Assembly: GCA_965243095.1 (NCBI GenBank)
Contig: OZ251530.1
Location: 124,001 to 188,000 of the forward strand
Length of the DNA: 64,000 bases
Source of the DNA: VXYL01 sp965243095
GTDB lineage: Bacteria > Pseudomonadota > Gammaproteobacteria > Pseudomonadales > Azotimanducaceae
Direction: 5' to 3'
Below are positions 25,001-34,349 of this stretch, in pieces. The notes beneath the pieces are model-generated. The model ran no database searches, was not told where the DNA came from, and saw only the letters and a list, made by a program, of their open reading frames with translations. Position 1 is the stretch's first letter, and every line of letters starts with the position of its first letter. The translations under genes and the position numbers were made by a program.

Positions 25001-27204
25001 ACCGCACGAACGCTCGCTGCGCGGTGGCGCTGCTCGGCGTCGCTTCGGCCGGCTTGGCGCTGGCCGAGCCGATGCCGGAGATCGAGGAGGTCGTCGTCAC
25101 CGCCCGCAAACAGGCGCAGAGTTCCGTGGACGTGCCGCTCGCCCTGTCCGTGCTGCGCGGCCAAACCCTCGCCAACCTTCGCGCCGCGGGCCGCGACATC
25201 CGGTTTCTCAGCGGCCGTGTGCCAAGCCTGCAAATCACCTCGTCCTACGGGCGCATCTTCCCCTATTTCTTCCTTCGCGGGCTCGGCAACAAGGACTTCG
25301 ACCTGAACGCCTCGCAGCCGGTGTCGGTGATGCACGATGGCGTGGTGTTCGAGAACCCGCTGCTGAAAGGCACGCCCATCTTCGACGTGCAGCGCATCGA
25401 AGTGCTGCGCGGCCCGCAAGGCACGCTGTTCGGCCGCAATACGCCGGCGGGCGTCATCAAGGTGGAATCCGCGCCGCCGACATGGGTGCCGGAAGCCCAC
25501 GGCCGGTTGTCTCTGGGGCGATTCGACAGCGTTAACCTCGAAGGTGCCGTGTCGCGGCCGTTGATCCCGTCCGTGCTCGCCGGCCGCGCTTCGCTGCTGG
25601 TGCAACGGCGCGGCGACCACATCGCCAACACCCACACCGGGCAGTCGGACGCGCTCGGCGGCTACCGCGACCTCGCGGCCCGCCTGCAACTGCTCTGGAC
25701 GCCGCTTGAGAGCTTCGAGGCGCGGTTCAAAGCACACATGCGCGATCTAGAGGGAACCGCCCGAGTGTTCCGCGCCAATGCGCTCGAACCGGGGCAGCGC
25801 CGCTTGCGAGCGGGCTTCCGGCGCGGCCGCATCGCCGTGGACGGGGACAATAGCCAGACGTTCGCCGGGCGTGGCTTGGCCGTGGAATTGCGGCACGAGC
25901 GCGGCCGCTACCGGCTGGTGTCGTCAACCGGCATGGAGTGGCTGGACAACCTCTCGCGGGGCGATGTGGATGGCGGGGCGCCTCCCTACGGCCCGGGGCA
26001 CCCGATCCCGTTCCCCTCCGAGACCGCGGATGGCCATCCGCACCTGCGCCAATTCAGCCAAGAAGTGCGTTTGGAAACCGATGCCGGGCCGCGTTCGGCG
26101 TGGCGCGTCGGGCTGTACTACTTCCGCGAATCCTTGGCCATCGACTCGTTCAGCTTCAACTCGCTGCGGGACGGCGCGCTAACCGGCCACGCCCGCCAAC
26201 GCCAGCGCGCCGAAGCCTGGGCCGTGTTCGGCGGCGCCACCTTCCACCCCACCGATCGCTTGGAGATCGACGCCGGCCTGCGGCTGTCGGCCGACGCCAA
26301 GGAGTACCAAGCGGAGCGCCTCCTCTCGCCAATAGGCGCGGGGCCGCTCGCGCCCATTCACCGGCAACCCAAGGACCGGGTGCCTAGCTGGGACTTGAGC
26401 TTCCGCTACCGCGCCGCACCGGGCATTCAGCCCTACGTTCGCCTTGCCAGCAGTTTTCGCGCGCCGAGCATCCAAGGCCGCCTGCTCTTCGGCAACGACG
26501 TCACCGTCGCGGACACCGAGCGCATCGTCTCACTGGAAGCCGGCGTGAAGGCGCATGTGTGGCAGCAACGCCTGCGCTTGGACGCCGCGGCGTACCGGTT
26601 TCGCCTGCGCGACCAGCAGCTCACCGCCATCGGCGGCGCGGTGAACGCCAACCGCTTGTTGAACGCCAAGCGAACAGCAGGGCAGGGCATCGAGGCCGAA
26701 ATCGAATTGCTGCTGGGCCGCGCCTTCCGCCTGCGCGCCGGCGCCAGCTACAACGACACCGAAATCGACGATACGGGTTTGTTCGTGCAACCCTGCGCGT
26801 CCGGCTGCACGGTGCTGGATCCGCCCGGGGCACTGCCCGGCACGGTATCCCTGCACGGCAACAGCCTGCCGAACGCCCCTCGCTGGCTGGCCAACGGCAG
26901 CGCCAGCTATGCGTGGCTGCCGCACGGCGCCGGCGGCGGCGAAGTGACGGCGGACATCGACTGGAAGTGGCGCAGCCGCATCCACTTCCACCTCTACGAC
27001 TCAGTGGAATACAGCGACGATCGCTTGTTCGAGGTCGGTGCGCGGCTTGCTTGGCGCTCCGGCGACGGCCGCCTGCAACTCGCCACCTTCGGACGCAACA
27101 TCCTAGACGACACCTCGCCCCTCGGCGGCATCGACTTCAACAACCTAACGGCCTATGTGAACGAAGGCCCATTCTGGGGCGTGGAGGCAACTGCACGTTT
27201 GTAA
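24997..27204 (+). CDS. TonB-dependent receptor
   Basis: 735 residues from TTG 24997 (TTGA overlap with the barrel gene). After a signal peptide (ALLGVASAGLALAEP) comes the TonB-box-like EEVVVTARKQ, then the plug domain with FFLRGLGNKDFD and VEVLRGPQGTLFGRNTPAG-type residues (EVLRGPQGTLFGRNTPAGVI). A 22-stranded barrel follows, ending FWGVEATARL with a terminal aromatic-rich strand. It imports a ligand that needs TonB energy; with no Fur or cobalamin signal seen, the ligand is unknown. The last 68 bp overlap, antisense, the 3' end of a DNA methyltransferase gene. Confidence 0.92.
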   Translation: MNRTNARCAVALLGVASAGLALAEPMPEIEEVVVTARKQAQSSVDVPLALSVLRGQTLANLRAAGRDIRFLSGRVPSLQITSSYGRIFPYFFLRGLGNKDFDLNASQPVSVMHDGVVFENPLLKGTPIFDVQRIEVLRGPQGTLFGRNTPAGVIKVESAPPTWVPEAHGRLSLGRFDSVNLEGAVSRPLIPSVLAGRASLLVQRRGDHIANTHTGQSDALGGYRDLAARLQLLWTPLESFEARFKAHMRDLEGTARVFRANALEPGQRRLRAGFRRGRIAVDGDNSQTFAGRGLAVELRHERGRYRLVSSTGMEWLDNLSRGDVDGGAPPYGPGHPIPFPSETADGHPHLRQFSQEVRLETDAGPRSAWRVGLYYFRESLAIDSFSFNSLRDGALTGHARQRQRAEAWAVFGGATFHPTDRLEIDAGLRLSADAKEYQAERLLSPIGAGPLAPIHRQPKDRVPSWDLSFRYRAAPGIQPYVRLASSFRAPSIQGRLLFGNDVTVADTERIVSLEAGVKAHVWQQRLRLDAAAYRFRLRDQQLTAIGGAVNANRLLNAKRTAGQGIEAEIELLLGRAFRLRAGASYNDTEIDDTGLFVQPCASGCTVLDPPGALPGTVSLHGNSLPNAPRWLANGSASYAWLPHGAGGGEVTADIDWKWRSRIHFHLYDSVEYSDDRLFEVGARLAWRSGDGRLQLATFGRNILDDTSPLGGIDFNNLTAYVNEGPFWGVEATARL

Positions 27205-28504
27205 ATGGCGCGATGCCGGCGCTTCCCGCACGGAGGCACTTGCGTTTTTTCGGCTTGGCGTAGACGAAGATGGACTCGTGGAATTCGCCGCTCCGCCTGC
27301 CGGTGCGGCGGTTCACATGCCGTTGCAGGATGCCCCGCTCGCATAGGCCAAGCTCGCCGAGGATGCCGGGGTACAAACCGTGACGATCCGCCGCAACGAC
27401 TACGAGCACGCCATCTGGACGGAGCGCCGATGTGGCTTTGCGGAAAACACCGACCATCCCGCAACAATACGCGCGTTTGGCCGAGCGGCTCTGGCCCATC
27501 GCGGCGGCGCCGATTTCGCTGGTTCGATTGTCGGCCAAGCCCAAGAGCTCGTAGGCGTAGCGGTGTTGCTCGTGGTAGTCGATCAATCCAACGTAGGGAG
27601 GGCTCGTCACCACGGCGTCGACCGGTGGGATGTCTAGCTCGCGGCTGTCGCCATGCAGACACGCAACCGTCGCGGCGGTGCGCAAGCGAGAGAACTGCGC
27701 GACGCGCCGAACGCCATCAAGACAGTAGCGCGAGATGAACTTGAAGGCGGTTTCGGTGGGAACGCATACTCGGCCGTGCTTATAGCACTGGTATGGGGCC
27801 GTTGTGGGCGTTTTGGGGAAGTCCAGATCGAAATGCGTCGTAAGCCTGGCCGACCGCGCCGCACGGGACAACACGATCTTCAAGAAGTCCTGATAGCGGT
27901 AGTTGGGAATCAGCGATCGAAAGGTAAGCAACTCGTCCAGAGCACGCGGGGCGAACCACATGTTGAGGTACTCATTGTCGGTGCCGTTGACCGCCGGTGG
28001 GCCGGCCTCGTCGAACAAACCGCCTTGACTCGAACTTGCGTTCTGCCCCGTCAACGCAGACGTTTTCTGGATTATGTCGGACGCCTCCCGCTGCAGCGTC
28101 GGAACGTCGTAACTTGCCGTCTTGACGTTGCACAGCAACACGTTGAAGGCGGAAACATCGCAGCCGATGCTGTTGACTTCCAACTCGTTTGCCTGCACCA
28201 ACGTGGTGCCTGAGCCGCAGAAGGGATCCAACACCGTGTCGCCTGACGAAACGTACTTGCGCAGGAACACCTCCACCAGTTGTGGAATGTACTTGCCCAA
28301 GTACGGGTGCAGCCGGTGAACGTGTTTCGTGCGTTCCCGTTCCGGCAGTTGCTTCTCGGTCCAATTCAGGCGCAGTTGATCCAATGGGGTTTCGCCATTG
28401 ACCGCCGCGGGAAACGTGGGCGAATCAACATCACCGTACAGATCCACCTGCCGTTCTTCAGACGTGTACAGGTCGGTCGGCGGCACTTCGACGCTGTAGG
28501 TCAT
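27137..28504 (-). CDS. DNA methyltransferase, TSPPY type (motif I before motif IV)
   Basis: 455 residues. AdoMet motif VLDPFCGSGTTLVQA (Asp93-Thr100) precedes the catalytic TSPPYVGLIDYHEQHRYAYELLGL (300-304) by about 200 residues, so this is the order I...IV, unlike the second methyltransferase at 31.6 kb. TSPPY fits N4-cytosine or N6-adenine methylation. No restriction gene is adjacent. The last 30 or so residues (after KPKKRK) are read antisense through the end of the TonB-receptor gene and look like readthrough beyond the conserved domain. Start ATG 28504; an amidohydrolase gene ends 130 bp upstream. Confidence 0.85.
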   Translation of the reverse strand: MTYSVEVPPTDLYTSEERQVDLYGDVDSPTFPAAVNGETPLDQLRLNWTEKQLPERERTKHVHRLHPYLGKYIPQLVEVFLRKYVSSGDTVLDPFCGSGTTLVQANELEVNSIGCDVSAFNVLLCNVKTASYDVPTLQREASDIIQKTSALTGQNASSSQGGLFDEAGPPAVNGTDNEYLNMWFAPRALDELLTFRSLIPNYRYQDFLKIVLSRAARSARLTTHFDLDFPKTPTTAPYQCYKHGRVCVPTETAFKFISRYCLDGVRRVAQFSRLRTAATVACLHGDSRELDIPPVDAVVTSPPYVGLIDYHEQHRYAYELLGLADNRTSEIGAAAMGQSRSAKRAYCCGMVGVFRKATSALRPDGVLVVVAADRHGLYPGILGELGLCERGILQRHVNRRTGRRSGEFHESIFVYAKPKKRKCLRAGSAGIAPFTNVQLPPRPRMGLRSHRPLGC

Positions 28505-28567
28505 GCCAGCCTCACCGAATGTAGATGTGCTCTTGTCTTTGCAGGCTGTTACGGCACCGACCCAAGG

Positions 28568-28615
28568 CCGTTGCCGGTTCCGGCCACCTCAAACGGGGCC
28601 GGAACACGGCAGCGG
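28568..28615. terminator. long hairpin between amidohydrolase and methyltransferase genes
   Basis: CCGTTGCCGGTTCCGGCC pairs with GGCCGGAACACGGCAGCGG (one bulge, one wobble, 11-nt loop). It lies in the 129-bp gap after the amidohydrolase stop. It has no strong U tract, so terminator function is inferred from position. Confidence 0.5.
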
Positions 28616-28633
28616 CTTGCCGGGCGCTTGCGG

Positions 28634-30328
28634 CTAGCCGCGCGCGAACTCGCGGATCACCTCGCCCGGGCGGTTGCCGGTGTACTCGCCGTTTTCCACC
28701 ACCACTTGGCCGCCCACCAGCGTGGCGTCGTAGCCGCGGCTCTTCACCACCAGTCGGCCGCCGTTGTGCGGGAAGTCCGTCAGGTACTCGGGGTGGCAGG
28801 AGGTGAGGTTGTCGTAGTCGATCACGTTGAGGTCGGCGTGCCAGCCTTCGCGGATGTTGCCGCGCTCCTTGAGGCCGAGCACTTGCGCGGACTTGCCGGA
28901 GATGCGATGCACCGCCTCCTCCAGCGTGTACACGCCGCGGTCGCGGGTGAGTTCGCCGAGCAGGAACGTCGGCGAGTCCGCGTCCGTGAACTGGCCGACG
29001 TGGGCGCCGGCGTCGCCGAGCATGGGCACCACGTGCGGCAGGCGCATGTAGTTCCACTGGTTCTTCAACGCGCCGCCGAAGGCCCACAGGTTCCACATCT
29101 CCTTGCCCTCGGAGGCGATCAGGCGCTCCACATAGACGTCCACCGGGTCTTTGCCGGCGGCGTCGGCGAGCTTCTGCAGGCTGTTCTCGTTGTCGAGGTC
29201 GAAGTCCGGGAACTCGCCGGTGCCCATCGGGTGCAGGATGCGCGCCACTTGGCCGAAGCCGCCCTTCTCCTTGGCTTCGGAGACCAAGCGTTCGCGGGTG
29301 GCCGGATCCTTCAGCGCCGCCACGCGGTCGGCGATGGTCGGCAGCTTCATCAGCTCCTGCCAGGCCGGGGTGCGCAGGTACGCCTGCTGCGCCAAGCCGA
29401 AGAACGAACCGCTCGGCCGCGTGTGGCAGATGGAGGTGATGTGGCGGCCGTCTTGGTTGTTGCGGTCCAGGAACTCGCTCCAACGCGCCACGCCGCCATC
29501 GCCCTCGCCGCCGGTGCCGCCGGAGAACAACACGTGACAGCCGAGCTCGGCGCCGGTCTCGAACATCTCGCGCTCCACTTGGTAGCGGGTGCGCATGTCC
29601 GGCGCCACTTGGAACAGGCCGCCGCGCCCGCCGGCTTCCACCACGGCTTGCTGGATGGCCTTGGTTTCCCGCGGATCCGCCCAGGTGCCCGGCGTCAAGC
29701 GGCCGTCCGGCACGCGGTGGCCGAGGAAGCGCGAGGTGGAGAAGCCAACGGCGCCGCCGCGCACGGACTCCTTCACCAGATGGATGATGTGCGCGAGCTC
29801 TTGGTCGTCCGCCTGCACGCCTTCGTCGCAGCTCTTGTCGCCCATCGCCTCGAAGCGGATGGCCGAGTGGCCGACCAAGCCAACCACGTTCAGCGCCGGG
29901 CGCAGCGCCTGCACGCTGTCCAAGTATTCGCCGAAGCTGGTCCAGTTCCACGGCAGGCCGTCCATGATGGCGTCCGCGGCGATGTTCTCCACCGCCTCCA
30001 TCAGCTTGGCCAGATAGCGGCGGTTGTCCTCGGCGCAGGGCGCGAAGGTGACGCCGCAGTTGCCGATGAGCGCCGTGGTGACGCCGTGGTAGGAACTCGG
30101 GCGCATCTCCGGCTCCCAGCCGATCTGCGCGTCCAAGTGGGTGTGCAAGTCCACAAAGCCGGGGGTGACGAGCTTGCCGCTCGCGTCCAAGGTGCGCCCG
30201 GCTTCTTCGCCGGCGAGGTCGCCAACGCGGCTGATGCGGCCGTTGTCGATGGCCACGTCGGCTTGTTGGGGTGCCGCGCCGGTGCCGTCGACGACGGTGC
30301 CCCCGGCGATGATCATTTCGTGGGGCAT
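28634..30328 (-). CDS. amidohydrolase, N-acyl-D-amino-acid deacylase type
   Basis: 564 residues from ATG 30328. Metal-binding LHTHLDAQIGWEPE (His62, His64, Asp66), then HGVTTALIGNCGVTFAP and the late LGDAGAHVGQFTDADS with the catalytic Asp. These are characteristic of the D-aminoacylase/dihydroorotase-like composite-barrel amidohydrolases. The C-terminus returns to the small beta domain (GYDATLVGGQVVVENGEYTG). The substrate is unknown; related proteins deacylate N-acyl-D-amino acids, which would suit the dgc genes, but those lie far away. The ThuA gene is 72 bp upstream. Confidence 0.87.
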   Translation of the reverse strand: MPHEMIIAGGTVVDGTGAAPQQADVAIDNGRISRVGDLAGEEAGRTLDASGKLVTPGFVDLHTHLDAQIGWEPEMRPSSYHGVTTALIGNCGVTFAPCAEDNRRYLAKLMEAVENIAADAIMDGLPWNWTSFGEYLDSVQALRPALNVVGLVGHSAIRFEAMGDKSCDEGVQADDQELAHIIHLVKESVRGGAVGFSTSRFLGHRVPDGRLTPGTWADPRETKAIQQAVVEAGGRGGLFQVAPDMRTRYQVEREMFETGAELGCHVLFSGGTGGEGDGGVARWSEFLDRNNQDGRHITSICHTRPSGSFFGLAQQAYLRTPAWQELMKLPTIADRVAALKDPATRERLVSEAKEKGGFGQVARILHPMGTGEFPDFDLDNENSLQKLADAAGKDPVDVYVERLIASEGKEMWNLWAFGGALKNQWNYMRLPHVVPMLGDAGAHVGQFTDADSPTFLLGELTRDRGVYTLEEAVHRISGKSAQVLGLKERGNIREGWHADLNVIDYDNLTSCHPEYLTDFPHNGGRLVVKSRGYDATLVGGQVVVENGEYTGNRPGEVIREFARG

Positions 30329-30400
30329 GGAGTGCCTCTCGTGTGGTTGAGTCCGTGCAGAATACACGAACTGGGCAGCAGTCTGTTTACGGTGCGCCGT

Positions 30401-31204
30401 TCACCGTGCGCCGCCCCACGCCAAAGCGTTGTCCAGAATGCGGTCGAACGCGGTGGTCTCCCACGCGCCGCGAAACGTCGTCGGCGTCTTGCCGGCGACA
30501 TCCACGCTGGCGTCCACGAACGGCTGGCTGTTCGTCGCGCGCGAGTGGCAATGGCCCAGCGCCACATACGCCACCTTGCCGTCGCCCACCTGCCGCTCCA
30601 AGCCGAGCACCCGCGTCTTGCCGTCCACGCCGACCGAGGTGTCCTCGTCGTAGGCGAAGCCGAAGCCCGGCGGCGACGGATCCTCGGCCAGTTCCGTGCT
30701 GAGCAGCACGGTGGCGTCGCCACGTCGCTCGATGAGGTAGAGCTCGTCATCCACCTCGAAGGCCGATGGCAGCCCGGCGAGCAGCGGATGCTCGGGCGCT
30801 TCCACCTTCACCCCGAACCGGCGCACCGGCGGATGGTTGAGGAAGAACGCGCCGAGCAGGTCGTGGTGCGCCAAGCGCTGCATCTTGCGCTGGCGGCTGC
30901 CCGGGATGCGCATGGCGCGACCGCCGCTGGTGCCGTGCAGAGCGAACCACTTGCCGCCGGCCGCCAGCCAATTCTCGATGTGGCGGCATTGCGCATCGTC
31001 CGGGTACGGCCCGGCAACGTAGCTCAGCAGCAGGTCGACGCCCGGCAGAACGCTCTCCACATCCGCGAAGTGATTGCCGCAGGTGGTGGCGTAGCCGGCG
31101 CTATAGAGCTTGCCGAGCAGCGTCAGCCGAGCGTAGTCCATGTCGTGGCCGGCGGCGGCCCCGAAGGGAAAGCCGCCAACCACCAAGTGTGCGCGTTGCG
31201 CCAT
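30401..31204 (-). CDS. ThuA-domain protein
   Basis: 267 residues; ThuA-like (type 1 glutamine amidotransferase fold) with VVGGFPFGAAAGHDMDYARL, YVAGPYPDDAQ, WFALHGTSGG and FLNHPPVRRFGVKVEAPEHPLLAGL. The closing part has VAYVALGHCHSRATNSQPF. ThuA proteins bind carbohydrates or trehalose-like solutes; true function is unsettled. It lacks a signal peptide. It probably shares a leftward transcript with the amidohydrolase, and is divergent from the HIT gene. Confidence 0.75.
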   Translation of the reverse strand: MAQRAHLVVGGFPFGAAAGHDMDYARLTLLGKLYSAGYATTCGNHFADVESVLPGVDLLLSYVAGPYPDDAQCRHIENWLAAGGKWFALHGTSGGRAMRIPGSRQRKMQRLAHHDLLGAFFLNHPPVRRFGVKVEAPEHPLLAGLPSAFEVDDELYLIERRGDATVLLSTELAEDPSPPGFGFAYDEDTSVGVDGKTRVLGLERQVGDGKVAYVALGHCHSRATNSQPFVDASVDVAGKTPTTFRGAWETTAFDRILDNALAWGGAR

Positions 31205-31286
31205 GTCGTTCGTCCGCAGTAGATGGGGCGGTTGATCCTACTGCGTTTGGCGTTCGCGCCGGGGATGCGGCGGCGCGTCTGTTACG

Positions 31287-31718
31287 ATGGGCCGCATGGA
31301 TTACGACCACAACAACATCTTCGCCAAAATCCTGCGTGGCGAGGCCGAAGCCCATGTGGTGCTGAACGAGCCGCACTGCTTGGCGTTCATGGACGTGATG
31401 CCGCAGAGCCCGGGCCACACGTTGGTGATCCCCAAGACGCCGGTGGCGGACATCTTCCACATCGGCGCCGACGACTTGACGCGCCTCGTCGCCGTCACCC
31501 AACGGGTGGCGCGCGCCGTACGCAAGGCGTTCGAGCCGGGCGGCGTGATGGTGCTGCAATTGAACGGCGCGGATGCGGGGCAGACCGTCTTCCACCTCCA
31601 CTTCCATGTGATTCCGCGCTACGCCGGCGAAGGGCTAACGCTGCACGCCCGTTCAATGGCCAAGCCGGAAACGCTACGCGAACACGCCGCACGAATCCGC
31701 GCCGCGCTGGAGCCCTGA
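31287..31718 (+). CDS. HIT-family nucleotide hydrolase
   Basis: 143 residues. Histidine triad HLHFHVIPR near residue 100, preceded by the DVMPQSPGHTLVIPK segment typical of the Hint branch. It hydrolyses adenosine 5'-phosphoramidates or dinucleotides. The start is ATG 31287 or ATG 31296 three codons later. The last 100 bp overlap antisense the 3' end of the second DNA methyltransferase. Confidence 0.9.
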   Translation: MGRMDYDHNNIFAKILRGEAEAHVVLNEPHCLAFMDVMPQSPGHTLVIPKTPVADIFHIGADDLTRLVAVTQRVARAVRKAFEPGGVMVLQLNGADAGQTVFHLHFHVIPRYAGEGLTLHARSMAKPETLREHAARIRAALEP

Positions 31719-32575
31719 AGAAACCGCGGAACAAAGAAGTCCAATTTGTCCTTGAGTTCGGCAAGGTATGGTTCGTGCCGCTCAATGCCGATTACGTTGC
31801 GGCCTTTGGCCAGCGCCGCCAACGCGGTGGTTCCTGATCCTAGGAACGGATCCAGCACAGTGTCGCCCGGGTCCGTGAACAAGTCGATGAACCAAGTGGG
31901 CAGCCAGTTGGGAAAGACGGCGCTGTGGTTTCTGTTTCCGCACTCGGTGGCGCCGTGAAGAACATTGGTGGGATACACCATGTCGCGGCCCAGCCAGTTC
32001 TCCACCTTCTTGCCGAAGCCGCTGCCGGCCTTGGATTCGTCGCGTTTGCGGTCCGTCTCGCTCAAACAGCGCATTCGGTTTTCGTACCAATCTCCCACCG
32101 GCACCATTACAGCCTGCTGGTTCATCTTGAACTTGCGCTCTTTGTTGAATTGCAGCAACCGCTCCCACGCGTCGCGAAAACGGTTCGGCCACTTGCCGGG
32201 ATAGCAGTTCTTCTTGTGCCAGACGAACTCTTCGGTCCACAGCCATCCTTGCTGGCGCATCGCCAAGATCAACTCGATCACATGGGTGTGGCGCTCGCCT
32301 TTGACGGCCGGCTCCTTGATGTTGAGGATGAACGTCCCCGTCGGCTTGAGCACGCGCCGCAGCTCGTCCGCAATCGGCAGGAACCAGTCCACGTAGTCGG
32401 CCGGCTTGACGCCGCCGTAGGTCTTGGCTCGTTGGTTGGCGTACGGAGGGGAGGTCACGACCAGATCGATCGAGTTCGGCTGTAGCAACGGAAGCTCGTC
32501 GCGACAGTCGCCGACGCGCAAGGTGACCGGCGGGGTCAGATCCCACTTGGTGCTCGTCGCAGCGTTCGTCAGCAT
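31619..32575 (-). CDS. DNA methyltransferase, beta-class order (TSPPY then DPFLGSGTT)
   Basis: 318 residues. TSPPYANQR (41-45) lies near the N-terminus and the AdoMet motif VLDPFLGSGTT (242-250) near the C-terminus, the beta-class arrangement, with WHKKNCYPGKWPNRFRDAWE between. It is N4-cytosine or N6-adenine specific. No nuclease gene is nearby. The conserved domain ends near KDKLDFF; about 30 further residues are read antisense through the HIT gene. Like the 27.1-kb methyltransferase, it stands alone on the minus strand between metabolic genes. Confidence 0.87.
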   Translation of the reverse strand: MLTNAATSTKWDLTPPVTLRVGDCRDELPLLQPNSIDLVVTSPPYANQRAKTYGGVKPADYVDWFLPIADELRRVLKPTGTFILNIKEPAVKGERHTHVIELILAMRQQGWLWTEEFVWHKKNCYPGKWPNRFRDAWERLLQFNKERKFKMNQQAVMVPVGDWYENRMRCLSETDRKRDESKAGSGFGKKVENWLGRDMVYPTNVLHGATECGNRNHSAVFPNWLPTWFIDLFTDPGDTVLDPFLGSGTTALAALAKGRNVIGIERHEPYLAELKDKLDFFVPRFLQGSSAARIRAACSRSVSGLAIERACSVSPSPA

Positions 32576-32705
32576 CGTGGTTGGCTAGCAGCGTTGTGCC
32601 CGGCGGGTTGCTCGGGCGGTGGAGGATTGCGGACTCTACCACAGCCCGCGGGCCAATCGGCTTGGCTAGCGCGAAATTTGCGTTGCGGCTGTCTCCAGTG
32701 CTCGG

Positions 32706-34301
32706 CTAGTTCTTCGCGGCCTTGGTCACGGTGCGCTTTGGCACGGCAGCCCCCGGCGGCACGTCGCCGGATTTCGGCATGGGATCCCAGCGGGCGGTGT
32801 GCAGGTGGGCGATGGCGGCTTCTCGGGCGCGTGGCGAAGGCAAGCGCAGCAGCGCCTCGATGGCCCAGCCGCGCGCATGGTGGTGCCAGTGGGAGAGGTT
32901 CTCGCGCAACGCCGGCACCAGCGCGTCCACATCGTCCAAGTCCTCGGCTAGGCGGGCGGTGGCCAAGGCGGCGTTGGAGCGCACCAAGGCGTCGTCGTCG
33001 TCCAGCGGCGCGATCAGATCGCGCGCTGGCGTCGGTTGCCGCTGCGCCACGGTGCCGAGGGACTCCACGGCGTAGCGGCGCACGTTCACGTCCGGGTGCG
33101 CCAATGCTTCGCGCAGGGCGGGCAACGCGGCGGACGCTGGCGGGCCGATGTCGCCCAGCACATCGATCACGCGAGCGGCATCCTCGGCGCTGGCCGCCGC
33201 CAAGAGGCGGAGCAGAGCGGGAACGGCGGCGGTTTCAGCGGCCACCAACCCGTATGCGGCCATCGTGCGGAGGCCTTTGTCGCGGCTGCGGAAGGCGTCC
33301 AACAGCGGCGGGATTTCCCCGGCAAGGCCGAGGGAATACGCCGCCGCAAGCGCTTCCTGGTCATCGTCGCTGGTGAGGTTTCCGGCTGGTGGAGTGCGCC
33401 CGTCGGCGTTCCCCAGGCCCGCGCCCCGATGCCAATTCCACATGCTCCGCCACACCGGGCCGAGGGCGTCTTGCTCCGTAGGCCACGGCTGCCCGTCGTG
33501 CTGCCACGACGCGCCCTCCGGTTCGCGCCGCCGCGTGAACAGGAACTTCACCATGTGCCGGGGTTCGCTGGTGGTGTTGGCGCTGTAGCGGCCATGCACC
33601 ATGTCGAAGTGGACGATGGTGAACGTGCCGGCAGGGCCGACCAGCGGCTGTTTCGCGGCTTCCCACGGCTCGTCCAAGGTCTTCAACTTGGCGAACAGCT
33701 CGGGGTATTGCCCCCGCAGTTGCCGTTCGCGCTGCTCCCACTTTCGTTTGCCGTCGGGCGAAAAGGCGTTCGCGCCGAGCTCGGCTTCGATCTCCCGGCG
33801 GATGCGCCGATGGTGTTTCGTCAGTTCCCCGCGCGCCGCCTCCAACGCCCGCCGCGGCACATAGTGGCTGCGCGGCACGATGCCGGTGGGCCCCTTTTCC
33901 AGCGGCGTGTCCTGCGGGTAGTAGAACAGCATGGCGAAGCGGGTGCGGTGCATGCGGCGCAGCCCGTCCACGGCATGGTGGGAGTGGTTGTCGCCGTCCT
34001 TGTGCAACGCCTGCGCCGCGCCCGGGAACTGGAAGTGGTCGTGGCGGTGGAAGTGCAGGTGGTAGCCAAGGCCGAGAATCGAGGCGAGGGCGCCGCGCAC
34101 CGTCGGTTCCTCGAGCAAGCGGGCCAGTTCCGGCACGCACGGCAGCAGATTGTTGTGGCCGCGCGGGCCGCCTTCGTCCAACGTGTCCAAGGCGGCGAAC
34201 GCACGCTCGTGAAAGCTGCGCGGGAGTTCGGACTGGAGCGTCACATACCCCTCGCGGAGGAAATGCCGCATGGCGCGGTCGTCAAGCGGCCGTGCCTTCA
34301 T
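32706..34301 (-). CDS. PhyH-type dioxygenase fused to HEAT repeats
   Basis: 531 residues. Residues 1-290 are a phytanoyl-CoA dioxygenase-like domain with HKD (His100, Asp102) in AQALHKDGDNHSHHAV, a TGIVPRSHYVPRR segment, and the distal HFDMVHGRYSANTTSEPRHMVKF giving the third His and Arg. Residues 310-510 are Ala/Leu-rich HEAT-type repeats (AVPALLRLLAAAS, ALPALREALAHPDVNVRRYAVESLG, LVRSNAALATARLAEDL). The tail is basic (KRTVTKAAKN). Such a fusion suggests the dioxygenase is tethered to a protein or nucleic-acid partner by the solenoid. It precedes the ThDP enzyme's stop by 48 bp on the same strand only in transcript order ThDP then PhyH-HEAT. Confidence 0.82.
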   Translation of the reverse strand: MKARPLDDRAMRHFLREGYVTLQSELPRSFHERAFAALDTLDEGGPRGHNNLLPCVPELARLLEEPTVRGALASILGLGYHLHFHRHDHFQFPGAAQALHKDGDNHSHHAVDGLRRMHRTRFAMLFYYPQDTPLEKGPTGIVPRSHYVPRRALEAARGELTKHHRRIRREIEAELGANAFSPDGKRKWEQRERQLRGQYPELFAKLKTLDEPWEAAKQPLVGPAGTFTIVHFDMVHGRYSANTTSEPRHMVKFLFTRRREPEGASWQHDGQPWPTEQDALGPVWRSMWNWHRGAGLGNADGRTPPAGNLTSDDDQEALAAAYSLGLAGEIPPLLDAFRSRDKGLRTMAAYGLVAAETAAVPALLRLLAAASAEDAARVIDVLGDIGPPASAALPALREALAHPDVNVRRYAVESLGTVAQRQPTPARDLIAPLDDDDALVRSNAALATARLAEDLDDVDALVPALRENLSHWHHHARGWAIEALLRLPSPRAREAAIAHLHTARWDPMPKSGDVPPGAAVPKRTVTKAAKN

Positions 34302-34349
34302 CTTGCGCTCACCCCGCGGCGGCCTCGTGCGGGCGTTGTGGCGCCGGCG

